A stretch of DNA of 23,912 nucleotides, from NCBI GenBank assembly GCA_034437515.1, contig DAOTTX010000046.1, forward strand, positions 1-23,912. Reading direction: 5' to 3'. The translations under genes were made by a program, and so were the position numbers. Origin of the DNA: DAOTTX01 sp034437515. GTDB lineage: Bacteria > Chloroflexota > Anaerolineae > Aggregatilineales > Phototrophicaceae. This document shows, in pieces, positions 1 to 7,202 of this stretch (within the stretch, counting starts at the first letter, position 1; every line of letters starts with the position of its first letter). The notes beneath the pieces were generated by a model that ran no database searches, was not told the DNA's origin, and saw only the letters and a program-made list of their open reading frames with translations.

Positions 1-117
1 GAAAATGGCCTTTGCAGTTGCCTTTCACGCCTTTTGCGCTCTGTCAGGATACACTTCTGGCATCAGGCACTTTCATATGATCCTGTCAGTGTCTGAGTTT
101 GTTCACTGGAGTCATAG

Positions 118-372
118 ATGATTATCGAATTGAAAGCATATATTGGTGATGATGGCAAGATTGTTTTGCAAACACCTACCGATCTACCACCGGGCGATGT
201 AGAGATTGTCATTACGTATTTGACCCACGAAGAAAAAGACGATGAAGCTCTGTGGACTAAGCAATTTGCTGAAACTCCAATTGCGGTGTTTGATAGACTT
301 ATCGAGCAGGGATTGCAAGGTTACCACGATGGTGAAACAGATGAGTTTGATCCACATCAAGAAGACGATTAG
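118..372 (+). CDS. Type II antitoxin-like small acidic protein
   Basis: This encodes an 84-residue acidic protein. It has a beta-rich N-terminus (MIIELKAYIGDDGKIVL, then LPPGDVEIVITY) and a helical C-terminal half with ALWTKQF, IEQGLQGY and an Asp/Glu-rich tail. From family knowledge, this pattern (GDDGK, LPPG-VEV, a DEALW-like segment, DEFDP near the end) matches small antitoxins paired with RelE/ParE-type toxins, where the N-terminus usually dimerises and binds the operator and the C-terminus wraps the toxin. A ribosome binding site GGAG (108-111) lies 6 nt before the ATG. A RelE-like reading frame begins 2 bp after the stop, which supports the pairing. The antitoxin itself looks intact. 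The DNA-binding role is inferred. Confidence 0.7.
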   Translation: MIIELKAYIGDDGKIVLQTPTDLPPGDVEIVITYLTHEEKDDEALWTKQFAETPIAVFDRLIEQGLQGYHDGETDEFDPHQEDD

Positions 373-374
373 TG

Positions 375-679
375 ATGCGTTCGCGCCGAAGCAAGCGTTT
401 TCGGACACTCTTTCGTGATTTACCACCCAATATAAAACGTCAGGCTTATGCCGCGTATCGTCTTTTCGTACTCAACCCTAATCACCCGGGGTTACATTTC
501 AAGAAATTCACGACAAGCTATATTCGGTACGTGTTGGTTTGAAGTACCGTGCGTTGGGCGTGATGGAAAGTCCCGATTTAATTATCTGGATTTGGATTGG
601 CTCACATGCTGACTATGACAATCTCATCAAGCAGATGTCACCAACGTCAGCACTTGGCGACAGCGCGGCATGGGCATAA
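375..679 (+). pseudogene. RelE/ParE-family toxin, frameshifted
   Basis: Reading from ATG 375 gives MRSRRSKRFRTLFRDLPP and onward to LHFKK, then hits a stop at 540-542 after 55 codons. Moving to the next frame near base 506 restores a typical RelE/ParE ending: IHDKLYSVRVGLKYRALG, then IIWIWIGSHADYDNLIKQM, ending at TAA 677-679. The repaired protein would be about 101 residues, normal for this toxin family. The slip sits at AAGAAATT (501-508), as if one A were lost from a short A run. The family's conserved YSVR-x-YRA and W-x-GSH-x-YD motifs all lie downstream of the slip, so the 55-residue product should be inactive. It follows the antitoxin by 2 bp. Either the toxin is decayed beside a surviving antitoxin, or the consensus has a homopolymer error. 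Confidence 0.75.
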
Positions 680-687
680 TGCTATTT

Positions 688-1878
688 CTATCTGCGCTCT
701 GTAAGATCATCAGTTGCGGGGAGTGTGTGATAGCCATGCACGTCAAGTTGATAGTAAGCGAAGATGCCCCACTGCATGAACGCGCTGGCGAGGATCGCGC
801 CGGAGATGCCCATCTTCGGCAGCAGCAGCAAATTGAGCGCGAAATTTCCACTTGCGCCGAGTAGGTTGATGACCAATACCTTGCCGGTTTCATCACGGCT
901 ATGCAGGCGATAGACCAGGCCGGTATAGCCGTAGAGTGGCAGCACGAACGCCCCGCCGAGCAACAGCATTTCGATCCCATAGTTGATGCCATAGAGTAAT
1001 CGGAACAGCAGATCAGCGGCGACGAGTGCCGGCAGCAGTAGCAGACCACCAAGCGCGAACATGCGCCGGGAGAGTTTTAACAGGCTGGCCTCCGGCATCC
1101 GATAGATGTTCTTGATAAACGGCATCAGGATGAACGCAGAGAGCGCCTGTATATACAGCATCAGGTTGATAAACACCTGATAGCGCCCAATTGCATCTTC
1201 TGGGAGCAAGACACTGACCGTGTAAAGGTCAATGCGTGAGGCGAGAATGCCACTAAACCCCAGCAGAAAAAATGGTAGCGCCGCCTTGAAGTACGTTAGA
1301 TCGACTTTTGCTAGCCCGAAGAACCGCCGGTAACGCCACCCGATCATGATTGCTTTAATGCCAGCACCGAGCGTGAAGCCAGCCAACACGACATTCGTCG
1401 TTATATTGCTTCGTATAGTCACTAAGACAGCTACAACGATACTGATGTTGAGAACTTCTACGAAGATCGCATAAAGGAAGTCTCGCCGGTAGACGACAAC
1501 GACATCAAACGACTGTACGATGACAATCAAGATGAGCCACGCTACAGCGATCCAGGCAGATACGGGTAAAAACGTCAGAACGGACAATGCCAATAGCAGC
1601 AGTAGTAAGCGACTCGTAAGACTTCGCCGCCACTGAGGGATGATTTGATCGGGCATACGGCTGAACTCGCGCAGCAGATAGTCTTTGTTTCCCCAGCCGA
1701 CCACATAAGCGATGAGCTGCAACACGATCAATTGTGCGATGAACGCACCCCACACCGCCTCCGAAGCCAGCCGGATCAGCAGCAGCGAAACCAGAATGTT
1801 AAAGATCGGTGTGAGCAGACTGTTCGCGGAGTTTTGCAGCACCTTCAGCAGACGCCGCAGATGTTTCCGTTGGATCAC
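688..1878 (-). CDS. Wzx-like polysaccharide/lipid flippase, multi-pass membrane protein
   Basis: An integral membrane protein of 396 residues when started at GTG 1878. About 12 hydrophobic segments are visible, including an early LLTPIFNILVSLLLIRLA, a polyleucine-rich pair, and late ones around LLGGAFVLPLYGYTGLVY and VLVINLLGASGNFALNLLLLP. Length, segment number and small basic loops fit the MATE/MVF-type flippases that move lipid-linked glycans across the cytoplasmic membrane (Wzx/RfbX-like). An upstream in-frame GTG at 1917 exists, but GTG 1878 overlaps the TGA of the preceding gene as GTGA, matching other junctions here, so it is preferred. This is the last gene of the eight-gene - strand operon and ends 8 bp from the convergent toxin frame. 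The substrate is unknown; a lipid-linked product of the upstream enzymes is the natural guess. Confidence 0.75.
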   Translation of the reverse strand: MIQRKHLRRLLKVLQNSANSLLTPIFNILVSLLLIRLASEAVWGAFIAQLIVLQLIAYVVGWGNKDYLLREFSRMPDQIIPQWRRSLTSRLLLLLLALSVLTFLPVSAWIAVAWLILIVIVQSFDVVVVYRRDFLYAIFVEVLNISIVVAVLVTIRSNITTNVVLAGFTLGAGIKAIMIGWRYRRFFGLAKVDLTYFKAALPFFLLGFSGILASRIDLYTVSVLLPEDAIGRYQVFINLMLYIQALSAFILMPFIKNIYRMPEASLLKLSRRMFALGGLLLLPALVAADLLFRLLYGINYGIEMLLLGGAFVLPLYGYTGLVYRLHSRDETGKVLVINLLGASGNFALNLLLLPKMGISGAILASAFMQWGIFAYYQLDVHGYHTLPATDDLTERR

Positions 1879-2915
1879 AGATCCGCTCGTGTGCCGAGGT
1901 TGAGCGTACACACACACTTACGGCAAATCTGGTCTTTCGACACGTCTAGTTCGCGGCGAAAATTGACCGCTGCTGGACTGTTGATGATTTGCGTCAGGGG
2001 TGCCTCATTGAGGTTGCCCATCTCCGCATGGAAGAAGCACGGGCGTACCGTGCCGTCCGCTTCAATGACGGTGGAAACCCAGGGGGCATTACAGGTTACC
2101 GTTGGGAAGTCGGTTAAACCGTTGAGCGCAGCGTAATATTGTGCGATGCGGCGCAACTTTTGCGGACTTTCCGCAATGAAGCCACTGTCGAAATCCGCTG
2201 CGCAATCCCGCACGACGATTTCCAGCACGGTGTAGAATTCGGCGATTTGATCGACGCTGAGTGCGACTGTATCTATGCGGGTACTGTCCCAGGCATCAGG
2301 ACGGTTGAACGCTTCCGTCGAAACATCCGCGCCGAGGAACGAGATTTGATTGAGTCCCAGGTCGTGTGCTGCGCTGATGATAGCCGGTAATATCGCGTAA
2401 TTCGCATTCTGAAGCACACAGCGAGCAGTGATGTGGAAATCCGGCTGAAGCGCACGCAGCGCGGTGATGCCTTCCGCAAGGCGATCATAGGCGCGTGGTA
2501 CCCGCCGGATGGCATCATGTGTGTCCCGGTCGCCGTCAAGTGAGACGATGACTTCATCACACCAGCGCACCACATTTTCCGCGTGACGTTTGAGCAACAA
2601 CCCCGTCGAGAGCAGGGTGATCTTCGCATTGAGGGGTCCCAGTGCTTCACACAGCGCCCACAGATTGCTGTGCATCAACGCTTCCCCGCCGGAAAGCACA
2701 ATCTGCTGCGGTTTGAGCTTGCGAATCTGCGCGAGATGTGGCGCAAGTTGTTCGGCGGTGATCTCTTGCCCGGCGCGGTTGGCCTTCCAGATGTCGCACA
2801 TCACACAGCGACAGTTACATTTGCTGTGCGGTAGCAAGATCAATATCGGCAGTGTATAGAGCCGGTGCGTGCTGCGGTTGAGTTGCCGTTTTATCATCTG
2901 AACTGGAGAGGGCAT
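1875..2915 (-). CDS. Radical SAM protein with SPASM-type C-terminus
   Basis: A 346-residue radical SAM enzyme. The [4Fe-4S] cluster motif CX3CX2C is at C33, C37 and C40, and an SGGEA glycine-rich SAM-binding motif is at 75-79. A barrel strand with EVIVSLDGDRDTHD follows (121-134). The C-terminus has extra cysteines at C275, C293, C331, C334 and C336, in an order (C..DGTVRPC..C..C.C) that fits a SPASM or twitch domain carrying auxiliary Fe-S clusters. Family members include PqqE, anaerobic sulfatase-maturases, RiPP maturases and some tailoring enzymes for glycans and lipids, so the substrate cannot be named. It starts 2 bp after the stop of the upstream radical SAM gene, with AGGA 8 nt before the ATG, and its stop overlaps the flippase start. 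Confidence 0.85.
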   Translation of the reverse strand: MPSPVQMIKRQLNRSTHRLYTLPILILLPHSKCNCRCVMCDIWKANRAGQEITAEQLAPHLAQIRKLKPQQIVLSGGEALMHSNLWALCEALGPLNAKITLLSTGLLLKRHAENVVRWCDEVIVSLDGDRDTHDAIRRVPRAYDRLAEGITALRALQPDFHITARCVLQNANYAILPAIISAAHDLGLNQISFLGADVSTEAFNRPDAWDSTRIDTVALSVDQIAEFYTVLEIVVRDCAADFDSGFIAESPQKLRRIAQYYAALNGLTDFPTVTCNAPWVSTVIEADGTVRPCFFHAEMGNLNEAPLTQIINSPAAVNFRRELDVSKDQICRKCVCTLNLGTRADL

Positions 2916-2917
2916 GG

Positions 2918-4390
2918 CTAGAATCCTGACGTTTCCGGGCGTTGGTAGCGGATGAATTTCTGCATAGCGCGTAGTTCCAGCGGAAAGCTGTACACACCCG
3001 TATGATAGCGCAGCGCACTCGCCGCCTTGAGCACTCGCCGCCAGACACCATCGAGATTTACATCGGTCACGGTGGGGTAGTAGGCGTTGAGCACGCGCTC
3101 AAAGTTGCGCACGCGCTTGCGTACCGGGTCGTTCATCCAGGGCATATGGGCGCTACGTCGCTGCACGAAGTCCTGCCAATCCGGGCCAAGCCATTCATCG
3201 AGCGTTTCAGGGAAGGCGAACCCATCGGCTTTCGCTTGTTCGTATAACTCGCCGGAAAGTGGCACCGGCGTATACATGTAGATGATGATCTCTGTGTACG
3301 GGTTGACCTGCTTGACCTCACGGATAAACCGAATGGTCTGTTCCACATCGGTTTCGGGGTCGGGCGGGTTGCCGACCACGAACGACATCTCCGGCACGAT
3401 GTCATAGTGCGCCATCTTTGCCGCGATTTCGAGTGTTTTCTGCGTGGATGCCCTGCCGCCTTTATCCATGCGTTTGAGGGTTTCATCGGAACCGCTCTCC
3501 GCGCCCAGGAAGACCATCTTGAGGCCGCTATCACGCATCAAGCGCCAGGTTTCGTCACTATAGCCGATCATGGTGTCGATGCGACCTTCACCCCACCATG
3601 TAATGTCGAGATCCGTGATCTGTTCGCAAAACGCCGCGATGCGCTTCTCCGACGTGAAAAAGTTATTGTCGTAGAACTCGACCGCGTCCGCGTTGTAAGT
3701 CTCGACCAGATGCCGTACAGTGTGCGCGGTGCGTTCTGCGGATTGTGCCAGCCAACGCCCACCGACCATGTTGACCACCGCGCAAAAATTACAGAAGAAC
3801 GGACAACCATAGCTGGAATGATGCGGCAATGTGCGCTCACCCATAAATGTGCGGCGAATATAGCGCGACGTATCCACGCGATGATAGGGAAAATCCGGGA
3901 GTTTTTCTGGATGTGGGATCGGTGCCGGGGCACCGGCGATGATCTTCCCGTTTGCTTCATGATAGGCCAGCCCCGGCAGCGCCAGCGGCACCCGACCGGC
4001 AGCCAGGTGGTCGAGCAGCGCGACGAATGTCTCTTCGCCGTGCCCGCGCACCACGTAATCGACATAATCCGCTTTGAGCACGATGTCATAATGTTGCGTT
4101 GGGAAGTAGCCGCCCCAGATAATCGTCAGGTCAGGATATACAGCTTTTAATTGGCGGCAGATTGGGTCGGCGTTGGCGAGCTGCGGCCCCGGCATCACCG
4201 TCACACCGAGGATGTTTACGTCGTGTGTGTCGATGGCGCTGCGCAACGCCTCTAGTGGATCATCTTCGAGATTGCCATCAATGATGTGATAGTCGTGTTT
4301 GTCTTCGAGTAGTGCGCCCAATGCCAACAGTGACATAGGCAAGATCGGCTTGCGGTTGGCGGAACTCGGCGGGTTATAGAGCAAAATCAT
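2918..4390 (-). CDS. B12-binding-domain radical SAM protein
   Basis: A 490-residue protein with the standard class B architecture. An N-terminal Rossmann-like cobalamin-binding domain (about 1-135) shows PMSLLALGALLE, IIWGGYFPT and the VVRGHGEETF signature of such domains. A radical SAM barrel follows with CX3CX2C at C196, C200 and C203, then the VEFYDNNFF and FLGAESGSDETLKRMDKG strands. About 110 C-terminal residues after VPLSGELY are lineage-specific. Known relatives do cobalamin-dependent methylation of unactivated carbons, ring rearrangements or methylthiolation; the sequence does not identify the substrate. The classical DxHxxG cobalamin ligand motif is absent, as is usual in this class. 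It starts 6 bp after the upstream methyltransferase stop, with GGAG 9 nt before the ATG. Confidence 0.85.
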   Translation of the reverse strand: MILLYNPPSSANRKPILPMSLLALGALLEDKHDYHIIDGNLEDDPLEALRSAIDTHDVNILGVTVMPGPQLANADPICRQLKAVYPDLTIIWGGYFPTQHYDIVLKADYVDYVVRGHGEETFVALLDHLAAGRVPLALPGLAYHEANGKIIAGAPAPIPHPEKLPDFPYHRVDTSRYIRRTFMGERTLPHHSSYGCPFFCNFCAVVNMVGGRWLAQSAERTAHTVRHLVETYNADAVEFYDNNFFTSEKRIAAFCEQITDLDITWWGEGRIDTMIGYSDETWRLMRDSGLKMVFLGAESGSDETLKRMDKGGRASTQKTLEIAAKMAHYDIVPEMSFVVGNPPDPETDVEQTIRFIREVKQVNPYTEIIIYMYTPVPLSGELYEQAKADGFAFPETLDEWLGPDWQDFVQRRSAHMPWMNDPVRKRVRNFERVLNAYYPTVTDVNLDGVWRRVLKAASALRYHTGVYSFPLELRAMQKFIRYQRPETSGF

Positions 4391-4396
4391 CGCGGA

Positions 4397-5050
4397 TTAC
4401 TCCACTGTGAGCTTATAGACGGTCAGGATTTCGTTTATCAGGTTGCTGCTGGCAAGTGGTTCGATGTGTAGATGTTGGAGTGCATCGAACACGGCTTCAT
4501 CCCGGTCGGTTGAAAGCACAACCAGCGCGTAGCCACCCGGCGTCAGGTAGTCGGGTAGTACGGTTATGAACTGTTGCATCACATCACCGGAGCGCCACGC
4601 ATGGTCATAATTGTCGTGTGGTTGCCCACTGTAAAACGGCGGGTTGAACAGCACAAGGTCGAACTGTTGACCAGTGAGCGCGGTGAAAAGGTCACTCTGG
4701 CAGACCTGCACGCGCTCCTCAACATGGTTGAGCAGCGTGTTGATCTGCGTGCAGCGCACCGCCGCCGGGTTGATGTCTACGGCGGTGACTTCGTCTGCGA
4801 TTTGGGCGGCGTGTATCGCGGCGACACCGGACCCGGTGCCCAGATCCAGCACGCGCTGATTGGCGTGCAAGTGGTCGCGCATTACCTCGACCAGAAACGC
4901 GCTGGTACGGAACAGCGCCGGATTGAACACATCCGGCAGCACGACGAACGGTAAGCCGTGGACGTGCTCCATAATCAGTCGCCGGTGCCGGTGCCGGTGT
5001 CGCAACCGGAAGCGCATCTGCAAGCCCCATCCCCATAAACGACCGATCAT
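4397..5050 (-). CDS. Class I SAM-dependent methyltransferase (HemK/PrmC-like, NPPF motif)
   Basis: From ATG 5050 this is a 217-residue protein; an upstream in-frame GTG at 5098 would overlap the previous gene by 52 bp, whereas ATG 5050 overlaps its TGA as ATGA. An arginine/histidine-rich N-terminus (RFRLRHRHRHRR) precedes a Rossmann-fold methyltransferase core with SAM-binding DLGTGSG (69-75), acidic VDIN (91-94) and NPPF (136-139). The [ND]PP[YF] motif is typical of methyltransferases that act on planar nitrogens (glutamine, adenine) and of TrmN/PrmC/HemK relatives. It is unlikely to be housekeeping PrmC: it lacks a clear PrmC N-terminal domain and sits inside a radical SAM operon with no release factor gene. 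The substrate is unknown. It would produce S-adenosylhomocysteine. Confidence 0.75.
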   Translation of the reverse strand: MIGRLWGWGLQMRFRLRHRHRHRRLIMEHVHGLPFVVLPDVFNPALFRTSAFLVEVMRDHLHANQRVLDLGTGSGVAAIHAAQIADEVTAVDINPAAVRCTQINTLLNHVEERVQVCQSDLFTALTGQQFDLVLFNPPFYSGQPHDNYDHAWRSGDVMQQFITVLPDYLTPGGYALVVLSTDRDEAVFDALQHLHIEPLASSNLINEILTVYKLTVE

Positions 5051-5808
5051 CGGCGCTCGAATAGGATCATATAATGATCGCTGAGGTAGGGTAGGCACAC
5101 CCCGACTGAACGGTCGAGTCGTTCACAGGCGGCAAAGAAACGCGGGTAACGCTCTACCAGATGCGCGAGGTAAGACGGCGGTAGAAACGCACCGATGCCC
5201 AACGTTTTCCGGTGGATGAAATCTGTTTGAAACGCCTGACGCAGCCGCCCCGGTGACGGATAACCTACCGTGATCGTCTCACCGCCGCCGGTGTGAGCCT
5301 GCGTGCGCTGGGGGAGGCGGCGAAAGGCCGTTACTGGTTGCAGATGGGCGAGGTGCCAGCCAATTTCCCATAGGCAGACCGGCCCCATCACCACCAACGC
5401 GACCGCCGAACCACTACGGGTATGCCCGGCGAGATCAGCCGCCAGTTGATCGAGGTCGAGGACACAGTTCACCACACCGAAATTAGCGAAGACGTCGTCG
5501 AAGATCATTTCAAGCGCAAACGGTCGGTTGAGATCGAGCGGTGCAAACTCGATGTCTGTATGCTGTGCTTTGGCCTTAGCCTGTGCCAGCATTCCCGGCG
5601 AGGCGTCCGTCGCGGTGACTTGTAGCCCGCGTTCCGCCAGCCACAGCGCATCCGCACCGGTGCCGCAGCCCAATTCCAACAGGTGATCGCCGGCTTTGAA
5701 GGGGAGGTGCGCCCGGACGAGCGCACGCAGCCAACGCCCTAGCGGATGATCGGTGAAGTCCCGGTCGTAGGTTGGGGCGGCCTGGTCAAAGGGATGGGTG
5801 ACCGTCAC
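5047..5808 (-). CDS. Class I SAM-dependent methyltransferase (UbiE/BioC-like fold)
   Basis: A 253-residue methyltransferase starting at GTG 5808, whose start overlaps the upstream TGA as GTGA. The N-terminus HPFDQAAPTYDRDF is the usual beginning of type-11-like methyltransferases. The SAM-binding glycine loop ELGCGTG is at 45-51, the second-strand acidic residue is in ATDASPGML, and FAPLDLNRPFAL marks the next conserved segment. FANFGVVNCVLDLDQL corresponds to the motif IV region, and the C-terminal half (GGGETITVGYPSPGRLRQAF, then LPPSYLAHLVERYP) resembles small-molecule or lipid methyltransferases. No substrate can be assigned. It lies between a B12-type radical SAM gene and a second methyltransferase gene, both overlapping it, so all three are probably translated together. 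Confidence 0.8.
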   Translation of the reverse strand: MTVTHPFDQAAPTYDRDFTDHPLGRWLRALVRAHLPFKAGDHLLELGCGTGADALWLAERGLQVTATDASPGMLAQAKAKAQHTDIEFAPLDLNRPFALEMIFDDVFANFGVVNCVLDLDQLAADLAGHTRSGSAVALVVMGPVCLWEIGWHLAHLQPVTAFRRLPQRTQAHTGGGETITVGYPSPGRLRQAFQTDFIHRKTLGIGAFLPPSYLAHLVERYPRFFAACERLDRSVGVCLPYLSDHYMILFERR

Positions 5809-7202
5809 ATTTGACCGCTTTCGACTTCATGACGGCTCAGGCGCATACCCAGGCGTCCGGCATTGGCGTTGACAAACGCTTTCGCCATCTGTTTGTAATT
5901 CGGCAAGTCGCTGCTACGCTGGCGGTGTAACTCCACTTCGCCGACCATCCAGCGGGTCGCGTGGCGATAATATCGGCGTGAGTGCCGCCCGGCGACGGTG
6001 TAATCACTGTCGGAGCCGTGTTCCCAGGCTTTCATCGGTATGATGCGGTCTTCGACCTTTTCGAAAAACTTCGTCCCCGCAATCGGATAGGCGACAGTGG
6101 TCAGGAATACATCGGGGTTGGCACGCTTGAGCACATCGACCGTCGCTTCGAGGTCGGTTTTTTCTTCGCCATCATAGCCGAGCATGATGAACATCCCGGC
6201 TTCGATGCCGTACTTTTGCAGCAGACGAACGACTTCGATCACGCGCTCAACATTCGTCTGGCGTTCCATCGCGTCGAGGATGCGCTGTGAGCCGCTTTCC
6301 GCTCCTACCCAGATGCGATAGCAGCCCATTTCCGCCAGCGTGCGTACCACATCTTCGTTCAGGCGATCCTCGCGGGAGATGGTCTCAAACGGTGTATGCA
6401 GGTCGCGCCGGGTCAGTTCTTCAGCGTACTTGAACAACCAGCGATGATTGATGGTAAACACATCGTCGGCGTACCACAGCAGGTCGGGGTTATACGTCGC
6501 TTTGATCTGTGCGACTTCGTCCACGACGTTCTGTGGTGAGCGGCGGCGGTGCGTATAGCCGAACACCGCGTGGCTGCACCAATTGCACTTATACGGGCAT
6601 CCCCGCGCCGTGATGAGCGAAACCGCGCTTTGCCCGTGATGTGTTTTCCACGTTTGCATGTACTGCGGGATGTCAATCGCGGCGCGGTCGGGGAAGGGCT
6701 GCACGTTCAGGTCTTTGATGTATGCGCGGGGTTCCGTGCGGACGATGTCGCCGTCACCGTTAGAAAAGACGATGCCGGGGACGGTTGTTAAGTCGGCGTT
6801 TTTCGCCAACGCGGGCAACAGGTCATCCAGGGCAAGCTCGCCCTCACCAATCACGACCACATCCGCGCCGAAGTCCAGAAAGTTCTCCGCGTAGTTTGCC
6901 GGATCAGGCCCACCGAGGATCACCTTTGCGCCGACGGCTTTGCACATCGGGATCATCCTCAATACATTGCGGCGGGTCATCATGTTGGTGTAGATGCCGA
7001 CCACCGGCGGGCGCTCACGCTGAATGTACTCGTTGAAAGTGTCCAGATCGTTAAATGTGCTGTCGAAGAGTTCGACAGCGTAACCGTGTGCCTTGAGATA
7101 TGACGAGATATAGAGGATGCCAAGCGGCGGGTAAGGCCGCATGATTTCCTGTTCGTGGGCGTCTTCGGCGATGAAGTAGCCGTGCGTGAGCAAAATATCC
7201 AT
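5805..7202 (-). CDS. B12-binding-domain radical SAM protein
   Basis: A 465-residue cobalamin-type radical SAM enzyme. Residues 1-135 form the B12-binding Rossmann domain: PYPPLGILYISSYLKAHGY, VILGGPDPANY and DVVVIGEGE (114-122). The radical SAM core has CX3CX2C at C202, C206 and C209 (GCPYKCNWCSH), then LLWYADDVF and RIWVGAESGSQRILDAMERQT. The closest relative in this window is the C-terminal part of the next upstream gene; both share PYPPLG, CNWC and the GAESGSQ-ILDAME block, so they are probable paralogs. It begins directly after the upstream TAA (TAAATG) and ends overlapping the methyltransferase start. Relatives include carbon methylases and lipid-tailoring enzymes; the specific reaction is unknown. 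Confidence 0.87.
   Translation of the reverse strand: MDILLTHGYFIAEDAHEQEIMRPYPPLGILYISSYLKAHGYAVELFDSTFNDLDTFNEYIQRERPPVVGIYTNMMTRRNVLRMIPMCKAVGAKVILGGPDPANYAENFLDFGADVVVIGEGELALDDLLPALAKNADLTTVPGIVFSNGDGDIVRTEPRAYIKDLNVQPFPDRAAIDIPQYMQTWKTHHGQSAVSLITARGCPYKCNWCSHAVFGYTHRRRSPQNVVDEVAQIKATYNPDLLWYADDVFTINHRWLFKYAEELTRRDLHTPFETISREDRLNEDVVRTLAEMGCYRIWVGAESGSQRILDAMERQTNVERVIEVVRLLQKYGIEAGMFIMLGYDGEEKTDLEATVDVLKRANPDVFLTTVAYPIAGTKFFEKVEDRIIPMKAWEHGSDSDYTVAGRHSRRYYRHATRWMVGEVELHRQRSSDLPNYKQMAKAFVNANAGRLGMRLSRHEVESGQM

Noticed and set aside
2..121. Open frame on the + strand from the window edge ending in ATGA at the antitoxin start
   Set aside because: About 39 codons with no recognisable motif. 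The antitoxin has its own ribosome binding site and the frame composition (aromatic- and histidine-rich) looks random, so it may be only the chance tail of a frame.
3407..4150. 247-codon + strand frame inside the third B12-type radical SAM gene
   Set aside because: It lies antisense to conserved cluster-binding and SAM-binding motifs and has no domain of its own.
4397..5050. Assignment as PrmC release-factor methyltransferase
   Set aside because: The NPPF motif is compatible, but the N-terminal domain is short and arginine/histidine-rich, there is no prfA neighbour, and the context is a specialised operon.
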